Source of the DNA: a virus
IMG/VR virus record: IMGVR_UViG_3300035180_001221
Span: 1 to 22,616 of that record
Strand: one strand, 5' to 3'
Length of the DNA stretch: 22,616 nucleotides
Below are positions 1 through 8,061 of this stretch, piece by piece. A model generated the notes under the pieces. That model was not told where the DNA came from. It saw only the letters and a list, made by a program, of their open reading frames with translations, and ran no database searches. The position numbers were made by a program, and so were the translations under genes. How positions within the stretch are numbered: the stretch's first letter is position 1; the number at the start of each line of letters is the position of its first letter.

Positions 1-891
1 TGTAACCCTGATGTTAATTCATGGGTTAGACAATGGCTTGAATGGTATATTGGAGAAGATGGATATGCTATTCCTGAAAAATCAGGGGTAATACGTTGGT
101 TTATCCGTAAAGATGGAACGATGCATTGGGCCGATACAAAACAAGAACTTCTTGAAAGTTTTGGTAAAACAGAATTACCAAAATCCTTTACATTTATTTC
201 AGCCAAAGTAACTGACAATAAAATATTAATGGAAAAAGATCCTGATTATATTTCAAATCTAAAAGCATTGTCTCGCGTGGAGCGTGAAAGACTTTTAGAT
301 GCTAACTGGAATGTAAAAGTAACGGCAGGATGCTATTTTCAACAAGGTTGGTTTGAGGTTGTTGATGTTATTCAGGGAGGATATACACAAATTGTACGTT
401 ATTGGGATAGAGCTTCTACAAAGCCAAATGAAGATAATACAGATCCAGATTGGACACGGGGTGTTAAATTATACAAATATTCAAATGGTACTTTTCTTGT
501 TGCTGATGTAAGATCAATAAGAGACACGCCTTTAGCAGTGGAACAGCTTGTTAAAAATACAGCTTCACAAGACGGTCGTTCCGTTGTTGTGTACGGGGAA
601 CAAGATCCGGGAAGTGCTGGAGTATCAGATGTCGGAAACTTTGCGCGTATGTTAATGGGATATATAGTTAAAATAGCAAGACCAACAAAAGATAAAGAAA
701 CACGCGCTAGGCCGTGTTCCGCTCAATGTGAAGTTGGAAACATAAAAGTATTGCGTGGAGCTTGGAACAAAGAGTTTTTTGATGAACTTGAAAATTTTCC
801 ATTGGGCAAGCATGATGATATAGTTGATGCATTTTCAGGCGCATTTAATGCCCTTTGTGAAACTGTATCTATTTTAGATGCATATAGATAG
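1..891 (+). CDS. terL: Phage terminase large subunit, C-terminal part (5' partial)
   Basis: The reading frame is open from base 1, so this is the 3' part of a gene that begins upstream; 296 residues are visible. An internal ATG at 121 is not the real start, because homologous-looking sequence precedes it. The protein is the motor and nuclease that packages DNA into the procapsid through the portal. The ATPase domain is missing from the window. The RuvC/RNase H-like nuclease domain is visible: RYWDRAST with the first acidic residue at 406-408, a YGEQDPGS segment with acidic residues at 598-606, and a C-terminal KHDDIVDAFSGA motif with acidic residues at 814-828. These three clusters fit the metal-binding sites of the family. 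The portal gene follows after 8 bases, the usual order in tailed phages. Confidence 0.95.
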   Translation, partial: CNPDVNSWVRQWLEWYIGEDGYAIPEKSGVIRWFIRKDGTMHWADTKQELLESFGKTELPKSFTFISAKVTDNKILMEKDPDYISNLKALSRVERERLLDANWNVKVTAGCYFQQGWFEVVDVIQGGYTQIVRYWDRASTKPNEDNTDPDWTRGVKLYKYSNGTFLVADVRSIRDTPLAVEQLVKNTASQDGRSVVVYGEQDPGSAGVSDVGNFARMLMGYIVKIARPTKDKETRARPCSAQCEVGNIKVLRGAWNKEFFDELENFPLGKHDDIVDAFSGAFNALCETVSILDAYR

Positions 892-899
892 GATTAATT

Positions 900-2435
900 G
901 TGTCAAAAAAACATAGACAACAAAAAAGAATTGATAATGTAATCCCCATTAATAGCGGTTCAAATTCTATTAAAAATGATTTTAATGGAGCTGGTATACA
1001 AAGTTGGGGAATGAACCAAAATACATTTGGAACCCAGCTAAGCCAAGTCAATGAACTGTTTAACAACAATAGATGGTATTTAATCTCAAATATGAGACAG
1101 CTACTATCAGAATTATACGTTGAACATGGACTTATTCGCACAATAGTAGATCTTCCAGTTGATGATGCATTTAGGGGTGGAATTGAAATTTCATCCAAAC
1201 AATTAGATGAGGAAGAATTACAAAAATTACAGATATCTATAAAAAGAAATAATGATTTAAATATAGTTGCACAAGCAATAAAATGGAACAGGCTTTTTGG
1301 AGGTTCTGGAGTTTTGATCATGACTGATCAAGATCCAATAGAACCACTTGATGTAGAAGAAATTACAGAAGACTCAAATTTAGAATTTAGAGCTGTGGAT
1401 ATGTGGGAACTTTTTTACGATAAACAAAATGCAGAAGGATACAACCCAGCTATTCAAAGTGAAAAGTTTACATCTTACGATTATTATGGAACTTTAGTCG
1501 ATAAATCCCGCGTAATGAGAATGAAAGGATTAACAGCGCCATCATTTATTCGCCCTCGTCTGCGTGGTTGGGGATTTTCTGTCGTCGAGCATTTAGTGAG
1601 ATCTATTAATCAATATTTAAAATCAAATAACCTTACGTATGAAGTTTTAGACGAGTTTAAGATCGATATGTACAAGCTTGAAGGACTTAGTAGCACGCTT
1701 CTATCTGCGGATGGACAAGCGGCTGTAAAACGTCGTGTACAAGACATGAATTGGCAAAAAAGTTATCAAAATGCTGTGACGATGGATAGCAAAGACGATT
1801 TTGTACAAAAACAACTTTCGTTTGCAGGTCTTGCGGACACGATGAAGGAAATTCGTATGCAAATTGCATCCGATATGCGAATTCCTTTGACAAAACTTTT
1901 TGGCATAAGTGCCGCTGGATTTAATAGTGGCGAGGATGACATTGAAAACTATAATGCAATGGTTGAAGGCGATGTCCGTGGAAAAGCAGAATTTGACGTA
2001 TTGCGCGTTGTAGAAATTAGATGCCAAAAACTATTTGGGTTTATACCAACAGATTTATCTATAGCTTTTAAGTCTCTTCGTATGCTCTCAAGTGTTGACG
2101 AAGAAACAGTTAAAACCCAAAAATTTGGACGTATCATGCAAGCTACGCAAGCAGGATTAATGTCAACATCTGAATTTAGAGATGCCTGTAACAGAGCAAA
2201 ACTAGTTGAAATTCAACTTGATAATACAAAAGATAAACTTAACCCTGATGATTCTGAAGTAGAAGAAATTATGAAAAGAAAAATGGCAGAATCAAAACCT
2301 GACGAAGCTTCAGAAGACGGAGAATCAAAACCGTCTACGCAAGATTCTGGATCTAACAAAGAAGACACCATGAAAATTAAAGCATCTGATTCTAAATCGA
2401 CTTCTGTAAATATTAAAATTAAAGGAAAAAGTTAA
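900..2435 (+). CDS. Phage portal protein, DUF1073 type
   Basis: A 511-residue portal protein that forms the dodecameric ring at one capsid vertex, through which DNA is packaged and ejected. It starts with GTG at 900, preceded by an AGGAtt ribosome site, 8 bases after the terminase stop. Family-typical segments are visible: the IVDLPVDDAFRGG region near residues 83-95, GGSGVLIM near 134-141, and a RIPLTKLFGISAAGF followed by NSGEDDIENY in the crown/wing region (about residues 326-350). The last ~65 residues are low complexity and charged (Ser, Asp, Glu, Lys), probably disordered. Some DUF1073 portals carry an extra C-terminal enzymatic domain; none is seen here. Next is the small HTH gene, then MuF. 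Confidence 0.94.
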   Translation: MSKKHRQQKRIDNVIPINSGSNSIKNDFNGAGIQSWGMNQNTFGTQLSQVNELFNNNRWYLISNMRQLLSELYVEHGLIRTIVDLPVDDAFRGGIEISSKQLDEEELQKLQISIKRNNDLNIVAQAIKWNRLFGGSGVLIMTDQDPIEPLDVEEITEDSNLEFRAVDMWELFYDKQNAEGYNPAIQSEKFTSYDYYGTLVDKSRVMRMKGLTAPSFIRPRLRGWGFSVVEHLVRSINQYLKSNNLTYEVLDEFKIDMYKLEGLSSTLLSADGQAAVKRRVQDMNWQKSYQNAVTMDSKDDFVQKQLSFAGLADTMKEIRMQIASDMRIPLTKLFGISAAGFNSGEDDIENYNAMVEGDVRGKAEFDVLRVVEIRCQKLFGFIPTDLSIAFKSLRMLSSVDEETVKTQKFGRIMQATQAGLMSTSEFRDACNRAKLVEIQLDNTKDKLNPDDSEVEEIMKRKMAESKPDEASEDGESKPSTQDSGSNKEDTMKIKASDSKSTSVNIKIKGKS

Positions 2436-2436
2436 A

Positions 2437-2685
2437 ATGATGCTCATATGGAACCCTGGAACAACACTGGATTCAGTTGAAGAACAAGTTATCAAAGCGG
2501 CTATGGATTTTTATAAAGATGAAAAAACAGCCGCCGATTCTTTAAAATTAACAATTCAGCAATTCACCCAAAAACTAAAAAAACATCAAAAAGAATGGGT
2601 AAAAGCAGAAGAGTTAAAAGAATATGAACGCCAAAAGCAAGAAGAATACATGTTGAGAGCGCGAGGTAAATCACAAGTAGCGTAA
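2437..2685 (+). CDS. Small Fis-like helix-turn-helix protein between portal and MuF
   Basis: An 82-residue protein starting one base after the portal stop; its TAA overlaps the ATG of the next gene by one base, so it is translationally coupled on both sides. Residues about 14-45 (EEQVIKAAMDFYKDEKTAA followed by DSLKLTIQQFTQKL) look like a Fis/NtrC-C-type helix-turn-helix, in which the second helix pair normally binds DNA. The C-terminal third is a charged helix rich in Lys, Glu and Gln. From memory, small Fis-like proteins recur at this position in related phages, but their role is unknown to me. It could be a late regulator or a DNA-binding packaging cofactor. The fold call is moderate and the function is not established. 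Confidence 0.6.
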   Translation: MMLIWNPGTTLDSVEEQVIKAAMDFYKDEKTAADSLKLTIQQFTQKLKKHQKEWVKAEELKEYERQKQEEYMLRARGKSQVA

Positions 2686-3689
2686 TGGAACGTATTATAA
2701 AATTAAAACCAATTTTTGAAGATGTTTCATATCAAGATGAGATAGAAAAAAAGATAATAGAATTATTCAGAAAAGAATTTTATCTGCCAATACTATCTTT
2801 ATTAAACGAAGATAAAAAAATTTTAAACTCGAATACAAATTCCATTAGACAAGCGCTATCTTCTGGAAAAATATTCTATTCAAATGGAAAATTCCAAGGA
2901 AAATTTACCTCTTCAATATCAAAAAAATTGATAGAATATGGTGCAAAATGGAATTCAATAAATTCAACATATTCTATTAAACTAGAAAAATTGCCCATGG
3001 ATATTAGAAGTGAAATATCAATTTCAAAAGCAAGATTTGAAGAAAAATTAAACAAAATAGACAAAAATTTATCAAACTTTAACACAAATGAGATGATTAG
3101 TAAGTTGAATATTTCACCTATTTTTGATAAAAATTTATTAAAAATAGATAAAGAATTTCAAGAGTCAATAAAGAGCATTACTATCATTCCAAGACTTTCA
3201 AAGGTTCAAAGAGAGAAAATAGCAAAAGACTGGCAATATAATATGGAACTTGATATTAAAAAATTTTCTGATGCTCAAGTAGTAGATTTAAGAGAAGTTG
3301 TACAAGACAATGTTTTTAAAGCAGGAAATAGACGAGAAGCTCTTGTAAAAGGATTTATGCACAGTTACAATGTGACTGAAAGTAAAGCAAAATTTTGGGC
3401 TCGACAAGAGACAAATTTGTTGATGGCTAAATTTAAAGAAACAAAATACGTTGAAGCTGGTGTGCCAGAGTACGAATGGAGATGCGTTCATATGCCTCAT
3501 CAACCTACACCAAAAACTCCATATAAAGATGGAGAAGTGCGATATGCACATGGGGTACTTGAAGGAAAAATTTTTAAATGGAGCGATCCCCCTGTGACTA
3601 CACCGCCAGGACAAATTCAAAGAAGAAACAACCCTGGCCAAGATTATAATTGTAGATGTTTTGCTTTGCCAATTGTGAGATTTAAATAA
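2685..3689 (+). CDS. MuF / SPP1 gp7-like head morphogenesis protein
   Basis: A 334-residue minor head protein. The C-terminal part matches the Phage_Mu_F domain: KFWARQETNLLMAKF, then EAGVPEYEWRC, a YAHGVLEGKIFKWSDPP block, and a terminal NPGQDYNCRC motif. The conserved Cys and His residues fit a metal-binding or structural role in this family. The N-terminal half is Lys/Ile-rich and contains SSGKIFYSNGKFQGKF (about residues 59-74), a segment I recall from MuF proteins that travel with DUF1073 portals. MuF proteins bind the portal and are needed for head assembly; a few are ejected or carry toxin domains, but none is seen here. The start ATG overlaps the preceding stop, and its own stop overlaps the protease start (TAATG at 3687). 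Confidence 0.92.
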   Translation: MERIIKLKPIFEDVSYQDEIEKKIIELFRKEFYLPILSLLNEDKKILNSNTNSIRQALSSGKIFYSNGKFQGKFTSSISKKLIEYGAKWNSINSTYSIKLEKLPMDIRSEISISKARFEEKLNKIDKNLSNFNTNEMISKLNISPIFDKNLLKIDKEFQESIKSITIIPRLSKVQREKIAKDWQYNMELDIKKFSDAQVVDLREVVQDNVFKAGNRREALVKGFMHSYNVTESKAKFWARQETNLLMAKFKETKYVEAGVPEYEWRCVHMPHQPTPKTPYKDGEVRYAHGVLEGKIFKWSDPPVTTPPGQIQRRNNPGQDYNCRCFALPIVRFK

Positions 3690-4756
3690 TGACTTTAACA
3701 CAAAATTCAGTAGGTAAAATTTATTATGGTATGCATTTTTACCCTGGTTTAGCCCAATACAGCGAACCAAATAAAGAACCATTTAAAATATTTTTAAATG
3801 AAAATACGCTTCGAAAAATGGATGCAAGTTTTGCAGGAAGACCAATCTTTGTTGATCACGTAAATGAAGTAGAATCTAATTTAGATCAACTTAGAAAAGA
3901 AAGCGATGGTTGGGTAGTAGAAAGCTTTTTTAATGAAGCAGATGGAAAACATTGGGTAAAATTTATTGTCGTCTCCGATAGAGGAGATAGAGCAATAAAA
4001 AATGGTTTTAGATTATCAAATGCATATATACCAACTCTTAATAATAAATCAGGTCAATGGAATGGTATAGATTATCAAAATGAAGTTATAGCAGGTGAAT
4101 ACGAACATCTTGCTATAGTAGATAACCCTCGTTATGCGGAATCGGTTATAATGACCCCCGATGAATTTAAAATGTATAACGAAAAACTAAAAATAGAGTT
4201 GAATAAAATATCTAATTCTAAACCAAAGGAGAAAGAAAGTATGTTGAGTAAATTGAAATTTTGGAACAAAAAGGCGGTGGAAAATTCTATTGATATTGAA
4301 AATATATCAGTTACTCTTCCAAAATCAGGAATTGAATTTTCTATTTATCAAATAGTTAATGCTATGGATGAAATGGAAATGAAGAAAAAAGAAAATGAAT
4401 CAGATACAAGTCAAACTGGTTTAAAAAAAGAAAAAGTATCTTTAGATGTAGAAGGAGATCTTCATAACGAAGAAGATGACGAAGATAAAAAGAAAAAAAT
4501 GAAGAACAAAGACAAAGAAGTTGAAGATTGCATGTCTAACGAAGATGAAGAAGACGAAAAAGAAGATAAAAAAGCAAAGAAAAAGGCTGAAGAACTTGTT
4601 GAGCATGAAGATAAAGAAATTAAAAATAAGAAAATGAAAAATAGTGGAAACTTTGAAAAGCTTAAAAATGCAAATACAAATACACCACAAAATTTTCACG
4701 TAGATTTATCACAGGATAAAGTAGAGCGCGGAATTTCAAGATATGGATCAAATTAA
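3689..4756 (+). CDS. DUF2213-type prohead protease with C-terminal scaffold region
   Basis: A 355-residue protein. Residues 1 to about 160 look like the DUF2213 family, proposed to be a prohead protease: GRPIFVDHVN with His57, GFRLSNAYIPT with Ser110, and YEHLAIVDNPRYAESV with His140. These are candidate catalytic residues; the assignment is inference. Residues 185-355 are extremely charged (long Lys and Asp/Glu runs such as EEDDEDKKKKMKNKDKE) and probably coiled or disordered, as expected for a scaffold that is digested during maturation. Protease-scaffold fusions just upstream of the decoration and capsid genes are classical (lambda C/Nu3 arrangement). A strong internal ribosome site and in-frame ATG at 4241 suggest that the scaffold is also made alone. 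Confidence 0.85.
   Translation: MTLTQNSVGKIYYGMHFYPGLAQYSEPNKEPFKIFLNENTLRKMDASFAGRPIFVDHVNEVESNLDQLRKESDGWVVESFFNEADGKHWVKFIVVSDRGDRAIKNGFRLSNAYIPTLNNKSGQWNGIDYQNEVIAGEYEHLAIVDNPRYAESVIMTPDEFKMYNEKLKIELNKISNSKPKEKESMLSKLKFWNKKAVENSIDIENISVTLPKSGIEFSIYQIVNAMDEMEMKKKENESDTSQTGLKKEKVSLDVEGDLHNEEDDEDKKKKMKNKDKEVEDCMSNEDEEDEKEDKKAKKKAEELVEHEDKEIKNKKMKNSGNFEKLKNANTNTPQNFHVDLSQDKVERGISRYGSN
4225..4231 (+). promoter_or_regulatory. Internal Shine-Dalgarno site for nested scaffold
   Basis: AAAGGAG lies nine bases before an in-frame ATG at 4241, inside the protease gene. It is as strong as the sites before the decoration gene (4778) and capsid gene (5554), and sits exactly at the boundary between the protease-like domain and the charged region. 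Confidence 0.6.
4241..4756 (+). CDS. Nested scaffold protein (in-frame internal start of the protease gene)
   Basis: A predicted 171-residue product beginning MLSKLKFWNKK at codon 185 of the protease gene and sharing its stop. The internal AAAGGAG with nine-base spacing supports independent initiation. The product contains only the charged region: a short ordered stretch (LPKSGIEFSIYQIVNAMDEM) followed by alternating acidic and basic runs, and a less charged C-terminus (NFHVDLSQDKVERGI) that could bind the capsid protein. By analogy with lambda Nu3, nested in the C protease gene, it would supply the bulk internal scaffold, while the full-length protein supplies few protease copies. Expression from this start is inference from sequence only. 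Confidence 0.6.
   Translation: MLSKLKFWNKKAVENSIDIENISVTLPKSGIEFSIYQIVNAMDEMEMKKKENESDTSQTGLKKEKVSLDVEGDLHNEEDDEDKKKKMKNKDKEVEDCMSNEDEEDEKEDKKAKKKAEELVEHEDKEIKNKKMKNSGNFEKLKNANTNTPQNFHVDLSQDKVERGISRYGSN
4458..4645 (+). other. Purine-rich tract encoding the charged scaffold core
   Basis: The coding strand is almost entirely A and G here, built from GAA, GAT, GAC, AAA and AAG codons. This explains a long phenylalanine-rich open frame on the opposite strand, which is only a shadow. The composition reflects the Lys/Glu/Asp protein sequence and no separate element is needed to explain it. Confidence 0.6.
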
Positions 4757-4777
4757 TTAATAAAAAGGAGAAATATT

Positions 4778-5539
4778 ATGGTTTTGACAGCAGGTATTTT
4801 AACACTTTTAAGCGTTGGTTCTAACACAACTCAGCTTATTACTACTCCAGCAAGTGGAGGAACTGGCCCATACACTCAACAATGGTATAGATCTACAACA
4901 ACAGGTTTTACACCTGGAAGCGGTAATATACTCGCCGGACAAACAGATTTAACATTAAATGATTCTGTTCTTATTCCAAACACAACTTATTATTACAAAG
5001 TAGTTTTTACAGATGTAGGAGCATCAAGCGCAACAATCACGTCAGCACAATTAACAGTTACAACTATTCCATCTACAGTAAATATTAACCAATTTGCAAT
5101 GTCTCCATTTTTAGGAATGACAGATCTAAGAGTAGGAAATACAAATGTAACAGCTGCACAAATTGATGTTACACAAAGTGGACCTTTATTTAGCGGAAAT
5201 GCTGTTAAAATTGTAAATGGTCCTAATGGAATTCCAACAGTAATTGGTGCAGCGGCCGCAACAGATAACATTTGGGGATTTATTGTTTATGATATTAAAT
5301 CTCAAAATTATCCGATTGGCGCACGTTGTGAAATTGCCCAAGCTGGTACATGCATGTTCTTATACGCAACTACTGCAATAACACGCGGACAAAAAGTAGT
5401 ACTAGATTTAACAAGTCCTGCTTCTGTTCAAGCAGCAACAGGATCGAATACTATTGTAGGTTATGCATTTGATCAGTCTCCAGGGTATGGATCACTTATC
5501 AGAGTTATAATAAGTTCACCAAGCTTTTTAACTAATTAA
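4778..5539 (+). CDS. Capsid decoration protein with N-terminal Ig/FN3-like domain
   Basis: A 253-residue protein with a strong AAAAGGAG site before its ATG. It lies immediately upstream of the major capsid gene, the usual place for a head decoration or cement protein. Residues about 100-250 resemble compact beta-rich decoration proteins: AAATDNIWGFIVYDIKS, then PIGARCEIAQAG, ITRGQKVVLD and IVGYAFDQ. Residues 1-96 look like an extra Ig/FN3-like beta-sandwich (PASGGTGPYTQQWYRS ... PNTTYYYKVVFTD ... QLTVTT), ending in a Thr/Pro linker. Such domains on capsids are known in other phages and are thought to give weak adhesion to surfaces or mucus. The decoration role is inferred from position and fold pattern. 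Confidence 0.72.
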   Translation: MVLTAGILTLLSVGSNTTQLITTPASGGTGPYTQQWYRSTTTGFTPGSGNILAGQTDLTLNDSVLIPNTTYYYKVVFTDVGASSATITSAQLTVTTIPSTVNINQFAMSPFLGMTDLRVGNTNVTAAQIDVTQSGPLFSGNAVKIVNGPNGIPTVIGAAAATDNIWGFIVYDIKSQNYPIGARCEIAQAGTCMFLYATTAITRGQKVVLDLTSPASVQAATGSNTIVGYAFDQSPGYGSLIRVIISSPSFLTN

Positions 5540-5553
5540 TAAAGGAAAATAAA

Positions 5554-6642
5554 ATGATTCAAGAAGCAAGAAAAACAATTCTAAATGAAATGGAGATTAT
5601 GCAATCTGATTTACTTACGAGTCAAGTGCATAATCAAATGAAGATATTTGGTCAGGGACAATTTAAAAATAGTTTAGGATATGAAATTAATATCACTTCT
5701 CTAACTACAATTGTAAAAAGGATAAGTGAGCAAAAATTCTTTGAAATTCCACCGGCTGATTATATGCCAATTCGGGTTGGTGAAGGTGCTTGGTCATCTA
5801 ATTTAGTAACATACAGAAGTTTTGAATTAGGTGGTTTATTTGAGGAAGGTATTGTTAATACAGGTGCAAACAACACTAAAATTGCAACAACTGATGCAGG
5901 TGTTGATAGCGTAAGTGTTCAAGTATTTAACTGGGCAAAATCAATCGGATGGAATATTTTTGATCTTGAGTTAGCTGCTCGTTCTGGAAATTGGGATATT
6001 GTAAGTGCAAAAGAAGAAGCGCGCAAAAAAAACTGGGACTTAGGTATTCAAAAAATAGCTTTTCTTGGTTCTAATAATGGCACAAATAATCAATGTTTAG
6101 GACTTTTAAACCAACAAAATATTACTACAAATACTACGGTAATTCCTGGACCAATTTCTGCAATGACTCCAGATCAATTAAAAACATTTCAACAAAAAGT
6201 TGTTGAGGCATATAGAACAAATTGTAACCGTACAGCTTGGCCAACACATTTTATCATTCCTGAAAGTGATTATAATGGGTTGATTTCTCAAGCTGCGGCT
6301 AACTTTCCTATTAAAAGCACTCTTCAATTACTTGAAGAAGGTTTCCAAACAATTTGTAGAAACAAAAATTTCAAGATTTTGCCTTTAGCATATGGCGACG
6401 GACCTTACGGACTGTCACAATCTTTAGCACCTTCAGCACAAACACAAATTTATACACTTCTTCGTTACGATGAAAAAAGTTTAAGAATGGATATCCCAGT
6501 CGATTATACTTCTACCTTAGCCAACAGTTTGGATAATTTCATGTTTCAAAATGCTGCTTATGGTCAATTTACTGGTGTTCAAACTTATCGTCCTCTTGAG
6601 ATGATGTATTTTGTATGTCCAACTCCGTTACCATTTGTTTAA
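5554..6642 (+). CDS. Major capsid protein, DUF2184 family
   Basis: A 362-residue protein with an AAAGGA ribosome site. Length, position after the decoration gene and sequence pattern fit the DUF2184 major capsid family: a long N-terminal helix, EIPPADYMPIRVGEGAWS, SFELGGLFEEGI, a VQVFNWAKSIGWNIFDLELA segment, WDIVSAKEEARKKNWDLGIQ, and near the C-terminus LRYDEKSLRMDIPVDYT and QTYRPLEMMYF. The family adopts an HK97-like fold and builds the icosahedral shell. No separate propeptide is evident, in keeping with a separate scaffold from the upstream gene. It is followed after 17 bases by the connector genes. Confidence 0.9.
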   Translation: MIQEARKTILNEMEIMQSDLLTSQVHNQMKIFGQGQFKNSLGYEINITSLTTIVKRISEQKFFEIPPADYMPIRVGEGAWSSNLVTYRSFELGGLFEEGIVNTGANNTKIATTDAGVDSVSVQVFNWAKSIGWNIFDLELAARSGNWDIVSAKEEARKKNWDLGIQKIAFLGSNNGTNNQCLGLLNQQNITTNTTVIPGPISAMTPDQLKTFQQKVVEAYRTNCNRTAWPTHFIIPESDYNGLISQAAANFPIKSTLQLLEEGFQTICRNKNFKILPLAYGDGPYGLSQSLAPSAQTQIYTLLRYDEKSLRMDIPVDYTSTLANSLDNFMFQNAAYGQFTGVQTYRPLEMMYFVCPTPLPFV

Positions 6643-6659
6643 TATTGAAAAGGGATTAA

Positions 6660-7124
6660 ATGACATATATCAATCCTGATATTCCAACATTTAAAAATTA
6701 TTTCACAAGGGATTTTCCTTTTGGGACTGACCCTGATGTTTCTATTTTAGATGCGGATATTGGTAAAGCTTATGGACAAGTTAATTTTCAAATAAATCAA
6801 GGATTATTTACAAATCAAGCTAATTATACTCTTGGTTATCTTTGGCTTTCTGCGCATTATTTAGTAATTGATATGCGCGCAAGTTCGCAAGGTATTGCCG
6901 GGCGTTACAATTGGCTTGAATCATCTAAAAGTGCATCTAATTTAAGTTCAAGTTTTACAATACCTCAACGTATATTAGATAATCCAAGTATGGCCATGTT
7001 AACTCAGACAAGATATGGAGCAAAATATTTAGAGATGATCCTACCTGGTCTTTGTGGACAAACATTTATTTCTTATGGTCAAACAATACCGGATGGCCCA
7101 AGTGGCCCGTATGGGACGTGGTAA
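6660..7124 (+). CDS. Head-tail connector (adaptor) protein, DUF4054-like
   Basis: A 154-residue protein whose first half, MTYINPDIPTFKNYF ... FPFGTDPDVSILDADIGKA, fits the DUF4054 pattern of a short N-terminal segment followed by helices. Its position directly after the major capsid gene fits a head completion adaptor that docks under the portal. An aGGGAtt site precedes the ATG by a few bases. The C-terminus ends GPSGPYGTW, and the stop TAA overlaps the next start. The function comes from gene order and weak family resemblance, not from a catalytic motif. Confidence 0.75.
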   Translation: MTYINPDIPTFKNYFTRDFPFGTDPDVSILDADIGKAYGQVNFQINQGLFTNQANYTLGYLWLSAHYLVIDMRASSQGIAGRYNWLESSKSASNLSSSFTIPQRILDNPSMAMLTQTRYGAKYLEMILPGLCGQTFISYGQTIPDGPSGPYGTW

Positions 7125-7648
7125 TGGCTAGTTTTGGAAATGACGAGATAAATACAAAAGCATTAGATGCGCTTAACAAAGCTTTAAAAGATAGTAAAGT
7201 TATTGTTAGAGTTGGTATTTTAGGTGGTAAAAATGTTCGTAATAATGCCACATATAATCAAGAAAAAAGTAAATATAAAATCAATAAAAAGTCACCTGCA
7301 AATATTTCTAATGCAGAAATTGGCGCGGCGCATGAATTTGGTACTACAAATTTACCTGTCCGTTCATTTTTAAGAATGCCTATTGCTGAACAATTTCCAA
7401 AAGAATTAACTAAAGCAAATATTTTTAATGATAAAGATATTCAGGAAGTTATTAAAAATTCTAGTTTTAGACAATTTGCAAATAAAATAGGCGTACTAGC
7501 CGTTAGAACTGTGTTGATGGCATTTGATTCGGCAGGGTTTGGAAAATGGAAAGAATCAAATATGCATTATAAAAAAGTTAAACAAACGCTTGTAGAAACT
7601 CATCAGCTTAGAGATAGCGTAACTTTTGATGTAAAGAGTAAAAAATGA
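7124..7648 (+). CDS. Neck / tail completion protein, Mu gpG or HK97 gp10-like
   Basis: I take the ATG at 7124, which overlaps the previous TAA, giving 174 residues. An earlier in-frame ATG at 7052 would lie inside the upstream coding sequence and has no ribosome site. The core is typical of the virion morphogenesis / gp10 group: VRVGILGGKN near residue 30, then NAEIGAAHEFGT followed by LPVRSFLRMPI, and a C-terminal helix pair ending with an LVETHQLRDSVTFDV segment. These proteins act at the head-tail joint or complete the tail tip of myophages and siphophages. The stop overlaps the next ATG by four bases (ATGA), suggesting coupling. Confidence 0.8.
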   Translation: MASFGNDEINTKALDALNKALKDSKVIVRVGILGGKNVRNNATYNQEKSKYKINKKSPANISNAEIGAAHEFGTTNLPVRSFLRMPIAEQFPKELTKANIFNDKDIQEVIKNSSFRQFANKIGVLAVRTVLMAFDSAGFGKWKESNMHYKKVKQTLVETHQLRDSVTFDVKSKK

Positions 7649-8061
7649 GTTCGTCAATTGGTTGGATTAATAATGCTTGTAATGTGCCGCTAAATGCTAA
7701 TAGCGGAACAGTCCCCGACGCAAGCACAGCGCTTGATGACTGGTATCAACCTATGACTTTTGGATTAATTACAAAAACTGTTTCAGACTTTCAGGTGATT
7801 GAAACTATTGTTAACATTAAATTTTTAGGTGTGTGGCAACCTCTTTCTGGAAGACAATTAGTCATGAAACCAGAAGGTCAAAGAGCTTGGTCTTGGTGGA
7901 AATTATTTTCACAAAGGCAATTAAATTTAAAAATAGATGATGTTATTATTTACTTAACAAAACAATATCGAGTTATGGCAAATAAAGATTTTACCCTTGA
8001 GCAATACCAAGAATATGATCTTGTAGAAGACTATTTAAATTCAGGACCACCAACACCATGA
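7645..8061 (+). CDS. Head closure (stopper)-like protein
   Basis: A 138-residue protein with ATGA coupling to the gene before and the gene after. The pattern QPLSGRQLVMKPEGQRAW, IDDVIIYLTKQYRVMANKDF and YQEYDLVEDYLNS recurs in short proteins at this position in related myophages. The C-terminal small beta barrel (DDVIIY...YRVM) is like that in head-closure stoppers, which keep packaged DNA inside before the tail docks. The assignment rests on order (after the adaptor and gp10-like genes, before the terminator-like gene) and on fold pattern; it could alternatively be another collar component. Confidence 0.6.
   Translation: MSSSIGWINNACNVPLNANSGTVPDASTALDDWYQPMTFGLITKTVSDFQVIETIVNIKFLGVWQPLSGRQLVMKPEGQRAWSWWKLFSQRQLNLKIDDVIIYLTKQYRVMANKDFTLEQYQEYDLVEDYLNSGPPTP

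Noticed and set aside
869-1321. 150-codon open frame on the minus strand over the terminase-portal junction
   Set aside because: It lies opposite well-supported portal coding sequence, has no ribosome site I can see, and encodes an unrecognisable Phe/Leu/Cys-rich product typical of antisense shadows.
3288-3782. 164-codon minus-strand open frame over the MuF C-terminus
   Set aside because: The sense strand encodes the conserved MuF motif block; the antisense product has no recognisable pattern.
4369-4640. A-rich runs in the scaffold region as possible frameshift sites
   Set aside because: The zero frame continues with sensible charged sequence to the stop, and I saw no conserved-looking product in another frame.
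4442-4699. Phe-rich minus-strand open frame resembling a membrane protein
   Set aside because: It is the complement of Lys/Glu/Asp codons of the scaffold region; the apparent hydrophobic segment is a by-product of the purine-rich sense strand.
7052-7123. Upstream in-frame ATG for the gp10-like gene
   Set aside because: It overlaps the adaptor gene by over 70 bases without a ribosome site; the ATG at 7124 overlaps the stop and matches the family start.
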